Shown one piece after another: positions 1-6,022 of a stretch of 6,601 nucleotides of DNA. The DNA comes from an archaeon (GTDB taxonomy: Archaea; Aenigmatarchaeota; Aenigmatarchaeia; CG10238-14; SCSR01). The DNA lies in assembly GCA_004297575.1 (NCBI GenBank), contig SCSR01000006.1:1-6601 (forward strand), read 5' to 3'. Under the pieces are notes generated by a model. The model did not search any database. It saw only the letters and a program-made list of their open reading frames with translations, and was not told the DNA's origin. The stretch's first letter is position 1, and each line of letters opens with the position of its first letter. Both the position numbers and the translations under genes were made by a program.

Positions 1-689
1 GCACGGAATTTCGATATCAGGTAGATGAACGGGGCAGTGCTGAGCAAAGCCCCTCCTGTAAAGAACAGCATTACAGCATAAGAGTCGAGGCTGCCTTTAG
101 GAGTCAGCGAGAGGCTCAGGAAGAACGGGAACAGCCCGATCAGTATGCCTGTGATTATGCTGAAGATTATCCCCTTTTTGATTTTCGACCCGTTCAACTT
201 TCTCCCAAGGTGTTTATCCCGCAGAATGTATGCAAAGGAGTCCAGGATTATTGCCGCAATGATAAATGTGATGCCTAAGAAGAGCAGGAACGGGTTGCCG
301 TTCGGGTTGACTATGTAGCTCAATATGGTGCCAAGAACAATTGCGATGCCCACGCCAATCGGGAATGCAAAAGCGAATCCCGCCAGCACAATCGATACGA
401 CAAGCATGATGTTTCCAATGTTCCATATAATCCCGCTGGCACTCGCATAAGCCATATCACTGCCGGATGCAACCGACAATACATCTAGAAATGTCGGCTG
501 CCCCATCATGCCCAATGTGAAATTGAACACCAGAGTCGACAGGAAAAATCCTATGGCATAAAACACGTACCACGCCTCGAACCTCCAGTTGCCGCACCTT
601 TTCAACGTGTTCGCCCAAGAGCCCCAGCCAATCATGGAGATTATCAGCATTCCCAGAGCCAATTCAAACCCTGCAGGCACGAATCCCAT
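1..689 (-). CDS. GRP/ureide-permease-like DMT-superfamily transporter, C-terminus cut by window edge
   Basis: An open frame continues to the left edge, giving 229 complete codons from the ATG at 687-689. The product is strongly hydrophobic and probably a multi-pass carrier in the cytoplasmic membrane. Recognisable family patterns are GWGSWANTLK at residues 21-30, a WRFE motif at 35-38, NIGN at 90-93, FPIGVGIAIVLGTILSY around 109-125, GNPFLLFLG at 131-139, and the start of a second repeat at about 172 (KKGIIFSIITGILIGLFPFF). This order resembles the GRP sugar-transporter and ureide-permease branch of the drug/metabolite transporter superfamily, whose members are about 330-350 residues, so roughly a third is missing. 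The substrate cannot be told; family names suggest sugars or nucleobase derivatives. The start lies 20 bases after the stop of the upstream hydrolase-like gene. It is the first ATG in the frame, which is open from 743. No Shine-Dalgarno sequence is visible. Family assignment is from remembered motifs. Confidence 0.8.
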   Translation of the reverse strand, partial: MGFVPAGFELALGMLIISMIGWGSWANTLKRCGNWRFEAWYVFYAIGFFLSTLVFNFTLGMMGQPTFLDVLSVASGSDMAYASASGIIWNIGNIMLVVSIVLAGFAFAFPIGVGIAIVLGTILSYIVNPNGNPFLLFLGITFIIAAIILDSFAYILRDKHLGRKLNGSKIKKGIIFSIITGILIGLFPFFLSLSLTPKGSLDSYAVMLFFTGGALLSTAPFIYLISKFR

Positions 690-707
690 GAAAATATTGC
701 GGAACGG

Positions 708-716
708 GTTTATAAC
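708..716 (-). promoter_or_regulatory. Weak TATA-like element for the transporter gene
   Basis: The minus strand reads GTTATAAAC here, overlapping the end of the upstream gene. Its centre is about 23 bases before the ATG at 689. That is slightly closer than the 26-27 bases expected between a TATA box and an archaeal transcription start, so it is the least convincing of the boxes in this window. Co-transcription with the hydrolase-like gene is a fair alternative. Confidence 0.35.
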
Positions 717-1279
717 TGCCTTTCTATGTTCCTTTCTTCCTTCTCAATCGTCTCTACCAGCGCCATTTCAGTGCCCTTTGCCTTTGGCAGCATCTTGACG
801 AAATCCTCCACGAAAATCACGCCGAATGCGAAAAGCACGAACATCGACATGCCTATGCCTTCAGAACTGATTATCGACGCAACCGTCCCATCAGCAAGCG
901 TCAGCGGTATTCGGATAAAGTTGAAGAGGTACATCTGGTCCGAGAACGGGTAGATGATATGCACTCCAGCCTGGCCGACGAACATGTCTATCATCGGATG
1001 GCTGAACAGGACTAACGCAGCCATGAGCGTCACGGTCTTCCAGAAAGTGCCTTTTCTCTCGAAATTCAAAGCAATCAAGAAAAGTGAGAACGGCAATAGC
1101 AGTGTGACGAAGACATTATGCAAGGTTCCGCGCGCCAACATCCCGAACAAGTGGTCGACATCCAAAAGAACGGCGAACATCGCCAGCGTGAACGCGACAG
1201 CTATCCTGTGTTTTATCTTCAATCCCGTAGCCATGATTGCGAGAAAGGGAAATACGAAATGGAACAATGCGTCAGACAC
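710..1279 (-). CDS. DUF457/YdjM-like membrane-bound metal-dependent hydrolase, GTG start
   Basis: The product has 189 residues from the GTG at 1277-1279 and is a small multi-pass membrane protein with about four or five hydrophobic segments. The polar signature of the DUF457 (YdjM, LexA-regulated membrane hydrolase) family is present. It comprises H7 near the N-terminus, a D-x-D-H motif at 40-43 at the end of a membrane segment, R50 and H54 (RGTLHN), and S-H-x3-D at 93-98. A glycine then leads to YPFS at 110-113. These His and Asp residues are thought to bind a metal; the substrate is unknown for the family. The C-terminus from about 162 is charged and probably cytoplasmic. I chose the GTG because the longer ATG start at 1486 would bury 175 bases in the upstream gene, because family similarity begins at SDALFH, and because a TATA-like box lies 26 bases before the GTG. 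An internal ATG at 1234 would lose H7. Confidence 0.75.
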   Translation of the reverse strand: MSDALFHFVFPFLAIMATGLKIKHRIAVAFTLAMFAVLLDVDHLFGMLARGTLHNVFVTLLLPFSLFLIALNFERKGTFWKTVTLMAALVLFSHPMIDMFVGQAGVHIIYPFSDQMYLFNFIRIPLTLADGTVASIISSEGIGMSMFVLFAFGVIFVEDFVKMLPKAKGTEMALVETIEKEERNIERQL

Positions 1280-1301
1280 AATAATATTTTTGCGCTCAAA
1301 G

Positions 1302-1309
1302 ATATTAAG
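1302..1309 (-). promoter_or_regulatory. TATA-like box for the DUF457-like gene
   Basis: The minus strand reads CTTAATAT. The centre is about 26 bases upstream of the proposed GTG start at 1279. The box lies in the 32-base gap after and overlapping the stop region of the upstream gene. No convincing Shine-Dalgarno sequence precedes the GTG. The spacing predicts transcription starting at or next to the start codon, and it supports the GTG over other starts. Confidence 0.5.
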
Positions 1310-1311
1310 CT

Positions 1312-1803
1312 CTAGAATCTTTCCTTCATTTTCTCTATCCCATACAATACCAACGGACCAGTGATGGCTGCTGCCACAAGGTTGTACAGGAAAAGGCTGG
1401 GCGGCTCGAATGGGCTCCCTCTGTAAGGCATGTTGTAGTTCATTACTTCGGTCATATACTTTCCGGCGTATTGTAATGCTGACCATGCAACCGATCCGGC
1501 TGACGCTCCCAAAACTCTTGCTGCAGGTTTTCGGAATCTCTCAGGAACTCTGCCTGATATTAATTTCATGGCGCGTTGCTCAAGCAGGTATGCAGAAAGT
1601 GCGGCTGGGAAAACAGAATCGATCAATAGCTTTTCACCGATATTGCTAGGAATATCTATACTAGGGAGGACATGATACGGCTTTCCCAAGTCGGTTGAAG
1701 ATATGAGCGGCAGCTTGGACTGCTTGGTGAGATACCTGTAAGCAGGAGGCATCAACTTGTACAAAACTGCGCCTGCTGTTACCAAGGCTTTCCTGCGATA
1801 CAT
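1312..1803 (-). CDS. Hypothetical membrane-associated protein, 163 residues
   Basis: I do not recognise this protein. It begins with a short basic N-terminus (MYRRK) followed by a weakly hydrophobic stretch at about 7-20. A polar region follows to about residue 60, then a moderately hydrophobic segment at about 61-75. An alanine/glycine-rich helix lies at about 94-113 and a clear hydrophobic helix at about 136-155, ahead of a basic tail (KMKERF). Two or three membrane passes are plausible, and the glycine/alanine-rich helices suggest close helix packing. No enzymatic motif or metal-binding cluster is visible. The ATG at 1801-1803 lies 36 bases after the MBF1-like stop and has a well-placed TATA-like box. 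The TAG stop is 32 bases before the GTG of the hydrolase-like gene. Base composition matches the neighbours, and the intact frame with tight spacing supports a real gene. Confidence 0.75.
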   Translation of the reverse strand: MYRRKALVTAGAVLYKLMPPAYRYLTKQSKLPLISSTDLGKPYHVLPSIDIPSNIGEKLLIDSVFPAALSAYLLEQRAMKLISGRVPERFRKPAARVLGASAGSVAWSALQYAGKYMTEVMNYNMPYRGSPFEPPSLFLYNLVAAAITGPLVLYGIEKMKERF

Positions 1804-1826
1804 AAACCTGTCATCAATGTCAAAGG

Positions 1827-1834
1827 ATTTAAAA
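1827..1834 (-). promoter_or_regulatory. TATA box for the 163-residue protein gene
   Basis: The minus strand reads TTTAAATC inside the T/A-rich run that follows the MBF1-like stop codon. Its centre is about 27 bases before the ATG at 1803, the standard distance from an archaeal TATA box to the transcription start. This predicts a leaderless mRNA for this gene. The box sits entirely within the 36-base intergenic gap. Confidence 0.55.
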
Positions 1835-1839
1835 CTATT

Positions 1840-2217
1840 TCACTGTCTTCCAAGTTTCTTGCTGTAACCTTCATCAACCAATTTCAGTCCGAGCAACCCT
1901 TCTACCTTCTTGACCAGCTTGTCATCCGGCTCCATCGTCTCCTCTTCCAGGCGCTTGATAATTGAAACTTTCTCGCTGAGCCTGCTTGCAAACTCTTCCT
2001 GCGTCAGCTGCTTGGATTCCCTGTATTTCTTGATAATCTCGCCGTAATTCGCAGCAATCTCGACTTCCATGCTTGCAAAACCTACGCTCACCTGTTTCTG
2101 ACTAGGAGAACTAATTTTTCCGAACCTGGCACACTTGTCACATGCATCCACAACCGCGCCTTCAACTTCGGCCTTGTTGAGTCGTGCATAGTCGCGACCA
2201 CATAGGTTGCAAAACAT
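1840..2217 (-). CDS. Archaeal MBF1-type transcription factor (zinc ribbon plus HTH)
   Basis: The 125-residue product has the two-part layout of archaeal multiprotein bridging factor 1 homologues (the TIGR00270 type). An N-terminal zinc ribbon carries C3-x2-C6 and C26-x2-C29, with the family-like stretch VEGAVVDACDKCARFGK between and after the cysteine pairs. A linker at about 35-55 follows, then a Cro/XRE-type helix-turn-helix domain at about 58-112 containing LTQEEFASRL and the recognition-helix region SIIKRLEEE. The family is usually a little longer (about 150-170 residues), so the linker here is short. Eukaryotic MBF1 bridges activators and TBP. The archaeal proteins are linked to the transcription or translation machinery, with an exact role still unsettled. 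The ATG at 2215-2217 directly precedes the first zinc cysteines, and a TATA box is correctly spaced. It follows the PurO-like gene by 58 bases. Confidence 0.93.
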   Translation of the reverse strand: MFCNLCGRDYARLNKAEVEGAVVDACDKCARFGKISSPSQKQVSVGFASMEVEIAANYGEIIKKYRESKQLTQEEFASRLSEKVSIIKRLEEETMEPDDKLVKKVEGLLGLKLVDEGYSKKLGRQ

Positions 2218-2240
2218 ATGTTAGACTTTTGCTTGGCGTG

Positions 2241-2248
2241 CTTAAATA
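2241..2248 (-). promoter_or_regulatory. TATA box for the MBF1-like gene
   Basis: The minus strand reads TATTTAAG in the 58-base gap between the PurO-like stop and the MBF1-like ATG. The centre lies about 27 bases before the start codon, so transcription should begin at or within a base or two of the ATG. No Shine-Dalgarno sequence lies between the box and the ATG. Confidence 0.6.
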
Positions 2249-2275
2249 GTTGACCTAGGAATTCTGCGGTTTAAC

Positions 2276-2968
2276 TTAACGGAACAGGTTTTTGACTGCT
2301 ACTTCCCATTCAAGAACAGAACTGTATTTTACACCACGATAAACTGCGGCAGCTGTACAAACAAAGTTCGGGTCAACCTCAAATAACGAATTCGCCAATT
2401 CCTGTGCAGTATTGCCCTCTATATCTATTGTTTTTGTTATATCAGTGAAATGTCTGAACACTGGCGGTTCTGGAGTCACAGTATTTCCAGTATATGTTGA
2501 TATTAAAATTGCTTTGCTGCGGTCAGTATCTTTGAAGGTGGCTGCACTTACGGATTTTGATGTTACAATGCCTAAAACAATACGATATTTCCTGTCGTTG
2601 ATAGCTGCTATCCGTGGTGTGTTGTATTTATCTGGCTTGGCTCCCCATCCCTTCAAAATTTTACACAATTCCGACGCGTATTCAGAAGGGTCGTCATGTA
2701 TATGATAAACGTCATCTGTATGCAATCCGTTGCCTGCAAAAGCTTCGCCACCTATGTTCATTGTTTGGATGGCATTATAAGTGAGCGGTGGTAATTGTAG
2801 GTAATTGTTGGTGGTCGATCCGCCTAGCGGAGAAATTCTAACAGTATCCGAATCACTGACAGCTTTTATCAACCTGTTCTGATTATTCTCGACAGAGACA
2901 CCGTAGACTAGGAATGCCTTCCCTTTCGTCGTTCTTCCCCCGCCAACAACCTCTCCAATATACGCCAT
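2276..2968 (-). CDS. purO: PurO-type IMP cyclohydrolase
   Basis: The 230-residue product resembles archaeal IMP cyclohydrolase PurO. That enzyme closes the ring of FAICAR to give IMP, the last step of de novo purine synthesis, using an Ntn-hydrolase-type fold. Family-like patterns run in the right order. They are Y-I-G near the start with a G-G-R-T-T-K-G-K segment at 10-17, V-S at 24-25 with N31-R32, Y64-N65-A-I, NGLHTD at 80-85, NTPRIAA at 116-122, GIVTS at 133-137 and ISTY at 156-159. A C-terminal alanine-rich strand with YRGVKYSS follows at about 205-218. Length is close to the roughly 200-residue methanogen enzyme, with insertions around 50-56 and 160-180. No other purine gene is in the window, so the pathway context is missing; a related but different hydrolase function is possible. 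The gene appears richer in A+T than ileS. The ATG at 2966-2968 has a TATA-like box at leaderless spacing and faces ileS divergently. Confidence 0.83.
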   Translation of the reverse strand: MAYIGEVVGGGRTTKGKAFLVYGVSVENNQNRLIKAVSDSDTVRISPLGGSTTNNYLQLPPLTYNAIQTMNIGGEAFAGNGLHTDDVYHIHDDPSEYASELCKILKGWGAKPDKYNTPRIAAINDRKYRIVLGIVTSKSVSAATFKDTDRSKAILISTYTGNTVTPEPPVFRHFTDITKTIDIEGNTAQELANSLFEVDPNFVCTAAAVYRGVKYSSVLEWEVAVKNLFR

Positions 2969-2990
2969 GCTTAAACTAAGATTGAAAAGG

Positions 2991-2998
2991 GATTTAAC
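2991..2998 (-). promoter_or_regulatory. TATA-like box for the purO-type gene
   Basis: The minus strand reads GTTAAATC. The centre is about 26 bases before the ATG at 2968. Together with the ileS box about 25 bases further right, it forms a compact divergent promoter pair inside the 79-base gap. No Shine-Dalgarno sequence is visible before the ATG. Confidence 0.5.
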
Positions 2999-3018
2999 CT
3001 TACCACATGTTGATAGTC

Positions 3019-3026
3019 AATTTATT
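3019..3026 (+). promoter_or_regulatory. TATA-like box for ileS
   Basis: The plus strand reads AATTTATT, continuing into TTACC. The centre is about 25 bases before the ATG at 3048, with no Shine-Dalgarno sequence in the intervening bases. The spacing fits leaderless transcription of ileS and argues for this ATG over the in-frame ATG at 2967, which lies upstream of the box. Confidence 0.55.
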
Positions 3027-3047
3027 TACCACAAACAAAGATGTTTT

Positions 3048-6020
3048 ATGAGCGAAGGCCAGTATGACCCGAAAGCGATCGAGAAAAAATGGCGAGACTT
3101 TTGGGAGAAGAATAAGATTCCGCAGAAGATTTCTGAGGGCAAGGGAAAGAAATTCTACCTGCTCGACGGGCCTCCTTACGCAAACCAAGTGGCGCACGTA
3201 GGGCACGTGAAGACAAGGACTGTCAAGGATGTCATCGTCAAGTTCAAGGCAATGCAAGGATTCACCCCGTGGCTGCAGCCTGGGTTTGACACGCACGGCT
3301 TGCCGATAGAGAACATGGTAGAGAAGGAGATGGGAATCAAGTCCAAGCAGGATATCGAGAAGCTGGGCGTGGACAAGTTCATCGCTGTATGCCGGGCGAA
3401 AGCGGAAGGCGTGGAGAAGCAGTGGCTGGAAATGTACAAGCAACTGGGGGATTTCCGCGGATGGTTCGAGCCGTATTTGACATTGCACAATTATTACATC
3501 GAGTCGGGCTGGTGGACTACAAAGCAGATGCATGACAAGGGCATGCTCGTCACTGGTGAGAAACCGACGTTCTGGTGCCCGCATTGCCAGACTGCGCTGA
3601 GCGGCTACGAGGTCACGGACAGCTACGCCGATGTCAAGGACCCGTATGTCTACGTCAAGTTCCCGATCAAAGGAAGGAAGAACGAGTATATCGTGATTTT
3701 CACAACAACACCATGGACACTCGTCAGCAACGTAGTGATTGCCATCAAGCCTGATGAGATTTATGCCAAGGTGAAGGTCGGTGATGAAGTTTACGTCGTT
3801 GCAGAAAAAAGAGTCGAGCCGTTGTTCAAGGAACTGCTGAAGGTCGATTACAAGATTGTTGAAAAATTCCCAGGCGAGGAGCTTGATGGATTAAAGTATT
3901 CGCCAGTGCTGGATTTGCCTGTGCAGAAGGAGCTGGACAAGAACCCTAACGCGCACAAGATAATTCTGTCAATCCCAGTTTTGAAATCCAAATCATACAA
4001 GCATGGCTTGGTTGGAACAGCAAAGATGAAGAAAGAGGAATCGTTTGATTTTGTCAACATGGATGAGGGAAGCGGTGCAGTTCACGTCGCTCCAGGCCAT
4101 GGTCAGGAAGACAATTATGTCGCGCAGCATTACAAGCTACCAATCGCGTCGCCGGTGGATGAGGAAGGCAAGTACACAGAAGATGCAGGCGAGTTCAGAG
4201 GCATTTTTGTCAAGGATGCGGACAAGATGATTGCAGACAAGCTGAGGGAAAAATCGATATTGCATTTCGGATGGATCAAGCACTCGTACCCGCTGTGCTG
4301 GAGATGCAAGACGCCGCTGATATACAGGATGAGCAAGCAGTGGTTCTTTGCAGTTGACGGAATTAAAGACAAGATGATCAAGGAGAACGAGAAGGTCAAG
4401 TGGATGCCAGAGTTCGGCAAGGAACGTGAGAGGAACTGGCTGAACGATGTCATTGACTGGACCATATCGCAGCAGAGGTTCTGGGGAATACCGTTGCCTG
4501 TGTGGACATGCGAGAAATGCGGAAAGATAGACGTTATAGGTGGTGTGGATGACCTGAAGAAAAAAGCTGTGACAAAACTGCCGAAGGAGATTGATCTGCA
4601 CAAGCATGTCGTCGATAAGATAGAATTGAAATGCGATTGCGGCGGCAAGATGAAACGCGTGCCTGATACAATGAATGTGTGGTTCGATGCTGGGATTGCA
4701 ACATGGGCTTCGCTCGGATATCCTTACAAGAACAAGGAACTGTTTGATAAATTGTATCCTGCTGATTTTATCACAGAAGCGCAGGACCAGATACGAGGAT
4801 GGTTCTACAGCTTGTTATTCTGCGGCACGTCTGTATTCAACCAGTCCCCGTACAAGTCGGTCGGCCTGATGGGATGGCTTGTCGATGAGAAAGGAGAAAA
4901 GATGTCCAAGTCGCTCGGTAACGTGGTGTGGGCTAGCGACGCATTGGAAAAACTCGGTGCGGACATTTTGCGTATGTACTGCTGCTGGGAAGTCGCGCCA
5001 TGGGAAGTGCAGAGCTTCAGCCTGAAGACCGCAGACGAGGTAAGGAAGGCGTTGAACATTTTGTGGAACTCCTATTCGTTCTTCACCACTTATGTCACGC
5101 CAAATTTCAAGCCGAAGATGAAATCGCTGCAGATTGAGGACAAGTGGATACTGTCAAGACTGAACTCACTGGTGGCAGATGTTACAAATCACTTGGAGAA
5201 TTTCGAATTGCATCTTGCAGGAAGGAAGATGGTTGATTTTGCCGTGAGCGACCTGAGCAGGTTCTACATCAAGAAAATTCGTGACAGGGTATGGGTCACT
5301 GAGAGCGGCGAGGACAAGTCGACTGCATTGTCTGTATTGCATCATGTCCTGCTTACTCTGTCGAAACTTTTCGCGCCCATAACGCCGTTCATAGCAGAAG
5401 AGATGTATCATGGGCTAGAAGGCAAGGAATCTGTCTTCCAGATGTCATGGCCAGATGCTGACAAAAAACTCGTGGACAAAAAGCTTGAGGAGAATGTTGC
5501 AATCGTGCAGAAGATTGTCGAAGCGTCCTTGTCAGCAAGGCAGAAGGCTGGGTTGAAATTGAGATGGCCTGTCAAGGAAGTGATTGTCGTGTCGGGAGAT
5601 AAAAAAATCTCAGATGCTGTCAAGGGTGCGAAAGGGATATTGGTAGCGTTTGCGAATGCCAAGGGTGCCAGAGTCGTTGCCAAGGAGCCTGCAGGGGAGT
5701 TTTCATTAATTGATATAGGAGTTGCAAAAGTCATGGTCGCAAGCAAGCTTGGTGATGAATTGATGGGAGAGGCGATGGTGAGGGAGCTTACAAGGGGAGT
5801 CCAGTCGATAAGGAAGCTGAATAATTTCAATGTCAACGAGAGCATAGTGCTGACGCTTGCTACGGACAAGGACAGCGAGAAAGTCTTGGCGAAATTCAAG
5901 GACGACATCAGGAAGGAAGTCGGCGCCAGCAAGGTTGGGATAGGAAGCCTGAAGGGCAAGTACACGGGCAAGGTAGAGTTTGAAGGCAAGAAGATTGAAG
6001 TTGCTTTTGACAAGAAGTAA
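3048..6020 (+). CDS. ileS: Isoleucyl-tRNA synthetase
   Basis: This class I synthetase charges tRNA-Ile with isoleucine using ATP in the cytoplasm. The product is 990 residues from the ATG at 3048, a usual length. The catalytic core has GPPYAN at 41-46, the HIGH-equivalent H50-V-G-H53, GFDTHGLPIE at 79-88, WTISQQRFWGIPLP at 471-484, DQIRGWF at 580-586 and KMSKS at 618-622. The inserted editing domain, which removes misformed Val-tRNA, has TTTPWTL at 219-225 and APGHGQED at 348-355 ending in the conserved Asp. Cysteine pairs 177/180 with 417/420, and 488/491 with 529/531, match the two zinc sites of the family. The anticodon-binding helical domain starts near 699 (KWILSRL). The C-terminal region to 990 has the archaeal-type tail. 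Oddities are HVGH in place of HIGH and V226-S227 where Pro-Ala is common after TTTPWTL. The in-frame extension upstream to 2967 is rejected as it precedes the TATA box. Confidence 0.98.
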   Translation: MSEGQYDPKAIEKKWRDFWEKNKIPQKISEGKGKKFYLLDGPPYANQVAHVGHVKTRTVKDVIVKFKAMQGFTPWLQPGFDTHGLPIENMVEKEMGIKSKQDIEKLGVDKFIAVCRAKAEGVEKQWLEMYKQLGDFRGWFEPYLTLHNYYIESGWWTTKQMHDKGMLVTGEKPTFWCPHCQTALSGYEVTDSYADVKDPYVYVKFPIKGRKNEYIVIFTTTPWTLVSNVVIAIKPDEIYAKVKVGDEVYVVAEKRVEPLFKELLKVDYKIVEKFPGEELDGLKYSPVLDLPVQKELDKNPNAHKIILSIPVLKSKSYKHGLVGTAKMKKEESFDFVNMDEGSGAVHVAPGHGQEDNYVAQHYKLPIASPVDEEGKYTEDAGEFRGIFVKDADKMIADKLREKSILHFGWIKHSYPLCWRCKTPLIYRMSKQWFFAVDGIKDKMIKENEKVKWMPEFGKERERNWLNDVIDWTISQQRFWGIPLPVWTCEKCGKIDVIGGVDDLKKKAVTKLPKEIDLHKHVVDKIELKCDCGGKMKRVPDTMNVWFDAGIATWASLGYPYKNKELFDKLYPADFITEAQDQIRGWFYSLLFCGTSVFNQSPYKSVGLMGWLVDEKGEKMSKSLGNVVWASDALEKLGADILRMYCCWEVAPWEVQSFSLKTADEVRKALNILWNSYSFFTTYVTPNFKPKMKSLQIEDKWILSRLNSLVADVTNHLENFELHLAGRKMVDFAVSDLSRFYIKKIRDRVWVTESGEDKSTALSVLHHVLLTLSKLFAPITPFIAEEMYHGLEGKESVFQMSWPDADKKLVDKKLEENVAIVQKIVEASLSARQKAGLKLRWPVKEVIVVSGDKKISDAVKGAKGILVAFANAKGARVVAKEPAGEFSLIDIGVAKVMVASKLGDELMGEAMVRELTRGVQSIRKLNNFNVNESIVLTLATDKDSEKVLAKFKDDIRKEVGASKVGIGSLKGKYTGKVEFEGKKIEVAFDKK

Positions 6021-6022
6021 GT

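Noticed and set aside
214..426. Minus-strand frame of 70 codons inside the transporter gene
   Set aside because: It is in a different frame from the transporter, whose uninterrupted hydrophobic frame with family motifs covers the whole stretch.
954..1364. Plus-strand frame of 136 codons opposite the DUF457-like gene
   Set aside because: It is antisense to a gene with clear family motifs, has no promoter or recognisable domain, and its composition is that of a shadow frame.
1280..1486. Longer form of the DUF457-like protein from ATG at 1486
   Set aside because: It overlaps the upstream 163-residue gene by 175 bases in another frame and reads like out-of-frame sequence, rich in Arg, His, Gln and Pro.
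2789..2811. Short direct repeat (GGTAATTGT twice, ten bases apart)
   Set aside because: It lies inside the purO-type coding sequence and encodes a plausible Asn/Leu/Gln segment; two copies are too few to suggest an array.
2967..3047. N-terminal extension of ileS by 27 codons from an in-frame ATG at 2967
   Set aside because: It would start inside the ATG of the divergent purO-type gene and upstream of the ileS TATA-like box, and the extension has no family-like sequence. The typical N-terminus (YDPKAIEKKW) follows the ATG at 3048.
3000..3584. Minus-strand frame of 194 codons opposite the 5' part of ileS
   Set aside because: It lies almost wholly against conserved ileS coding sequence and its product (rich in Leu, His, Arg) shows no domain.
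4130..4648. Two overlapping minus-strand frames (172 and 156 codons) opposite ileS
   Set aside because: Both are antisense to the editing/catalytic region of ileS, mutually overlapping in different frames, without motifs.
5408..6013. Minus-strand frame of 201 codons opposite the 3' part of ileS
   Set aside because: Rich in Ser, Thr, Leu and Phe, as expected from the complement of Lys/Glu/Asp-rich coding sequence; no recognisable domain.
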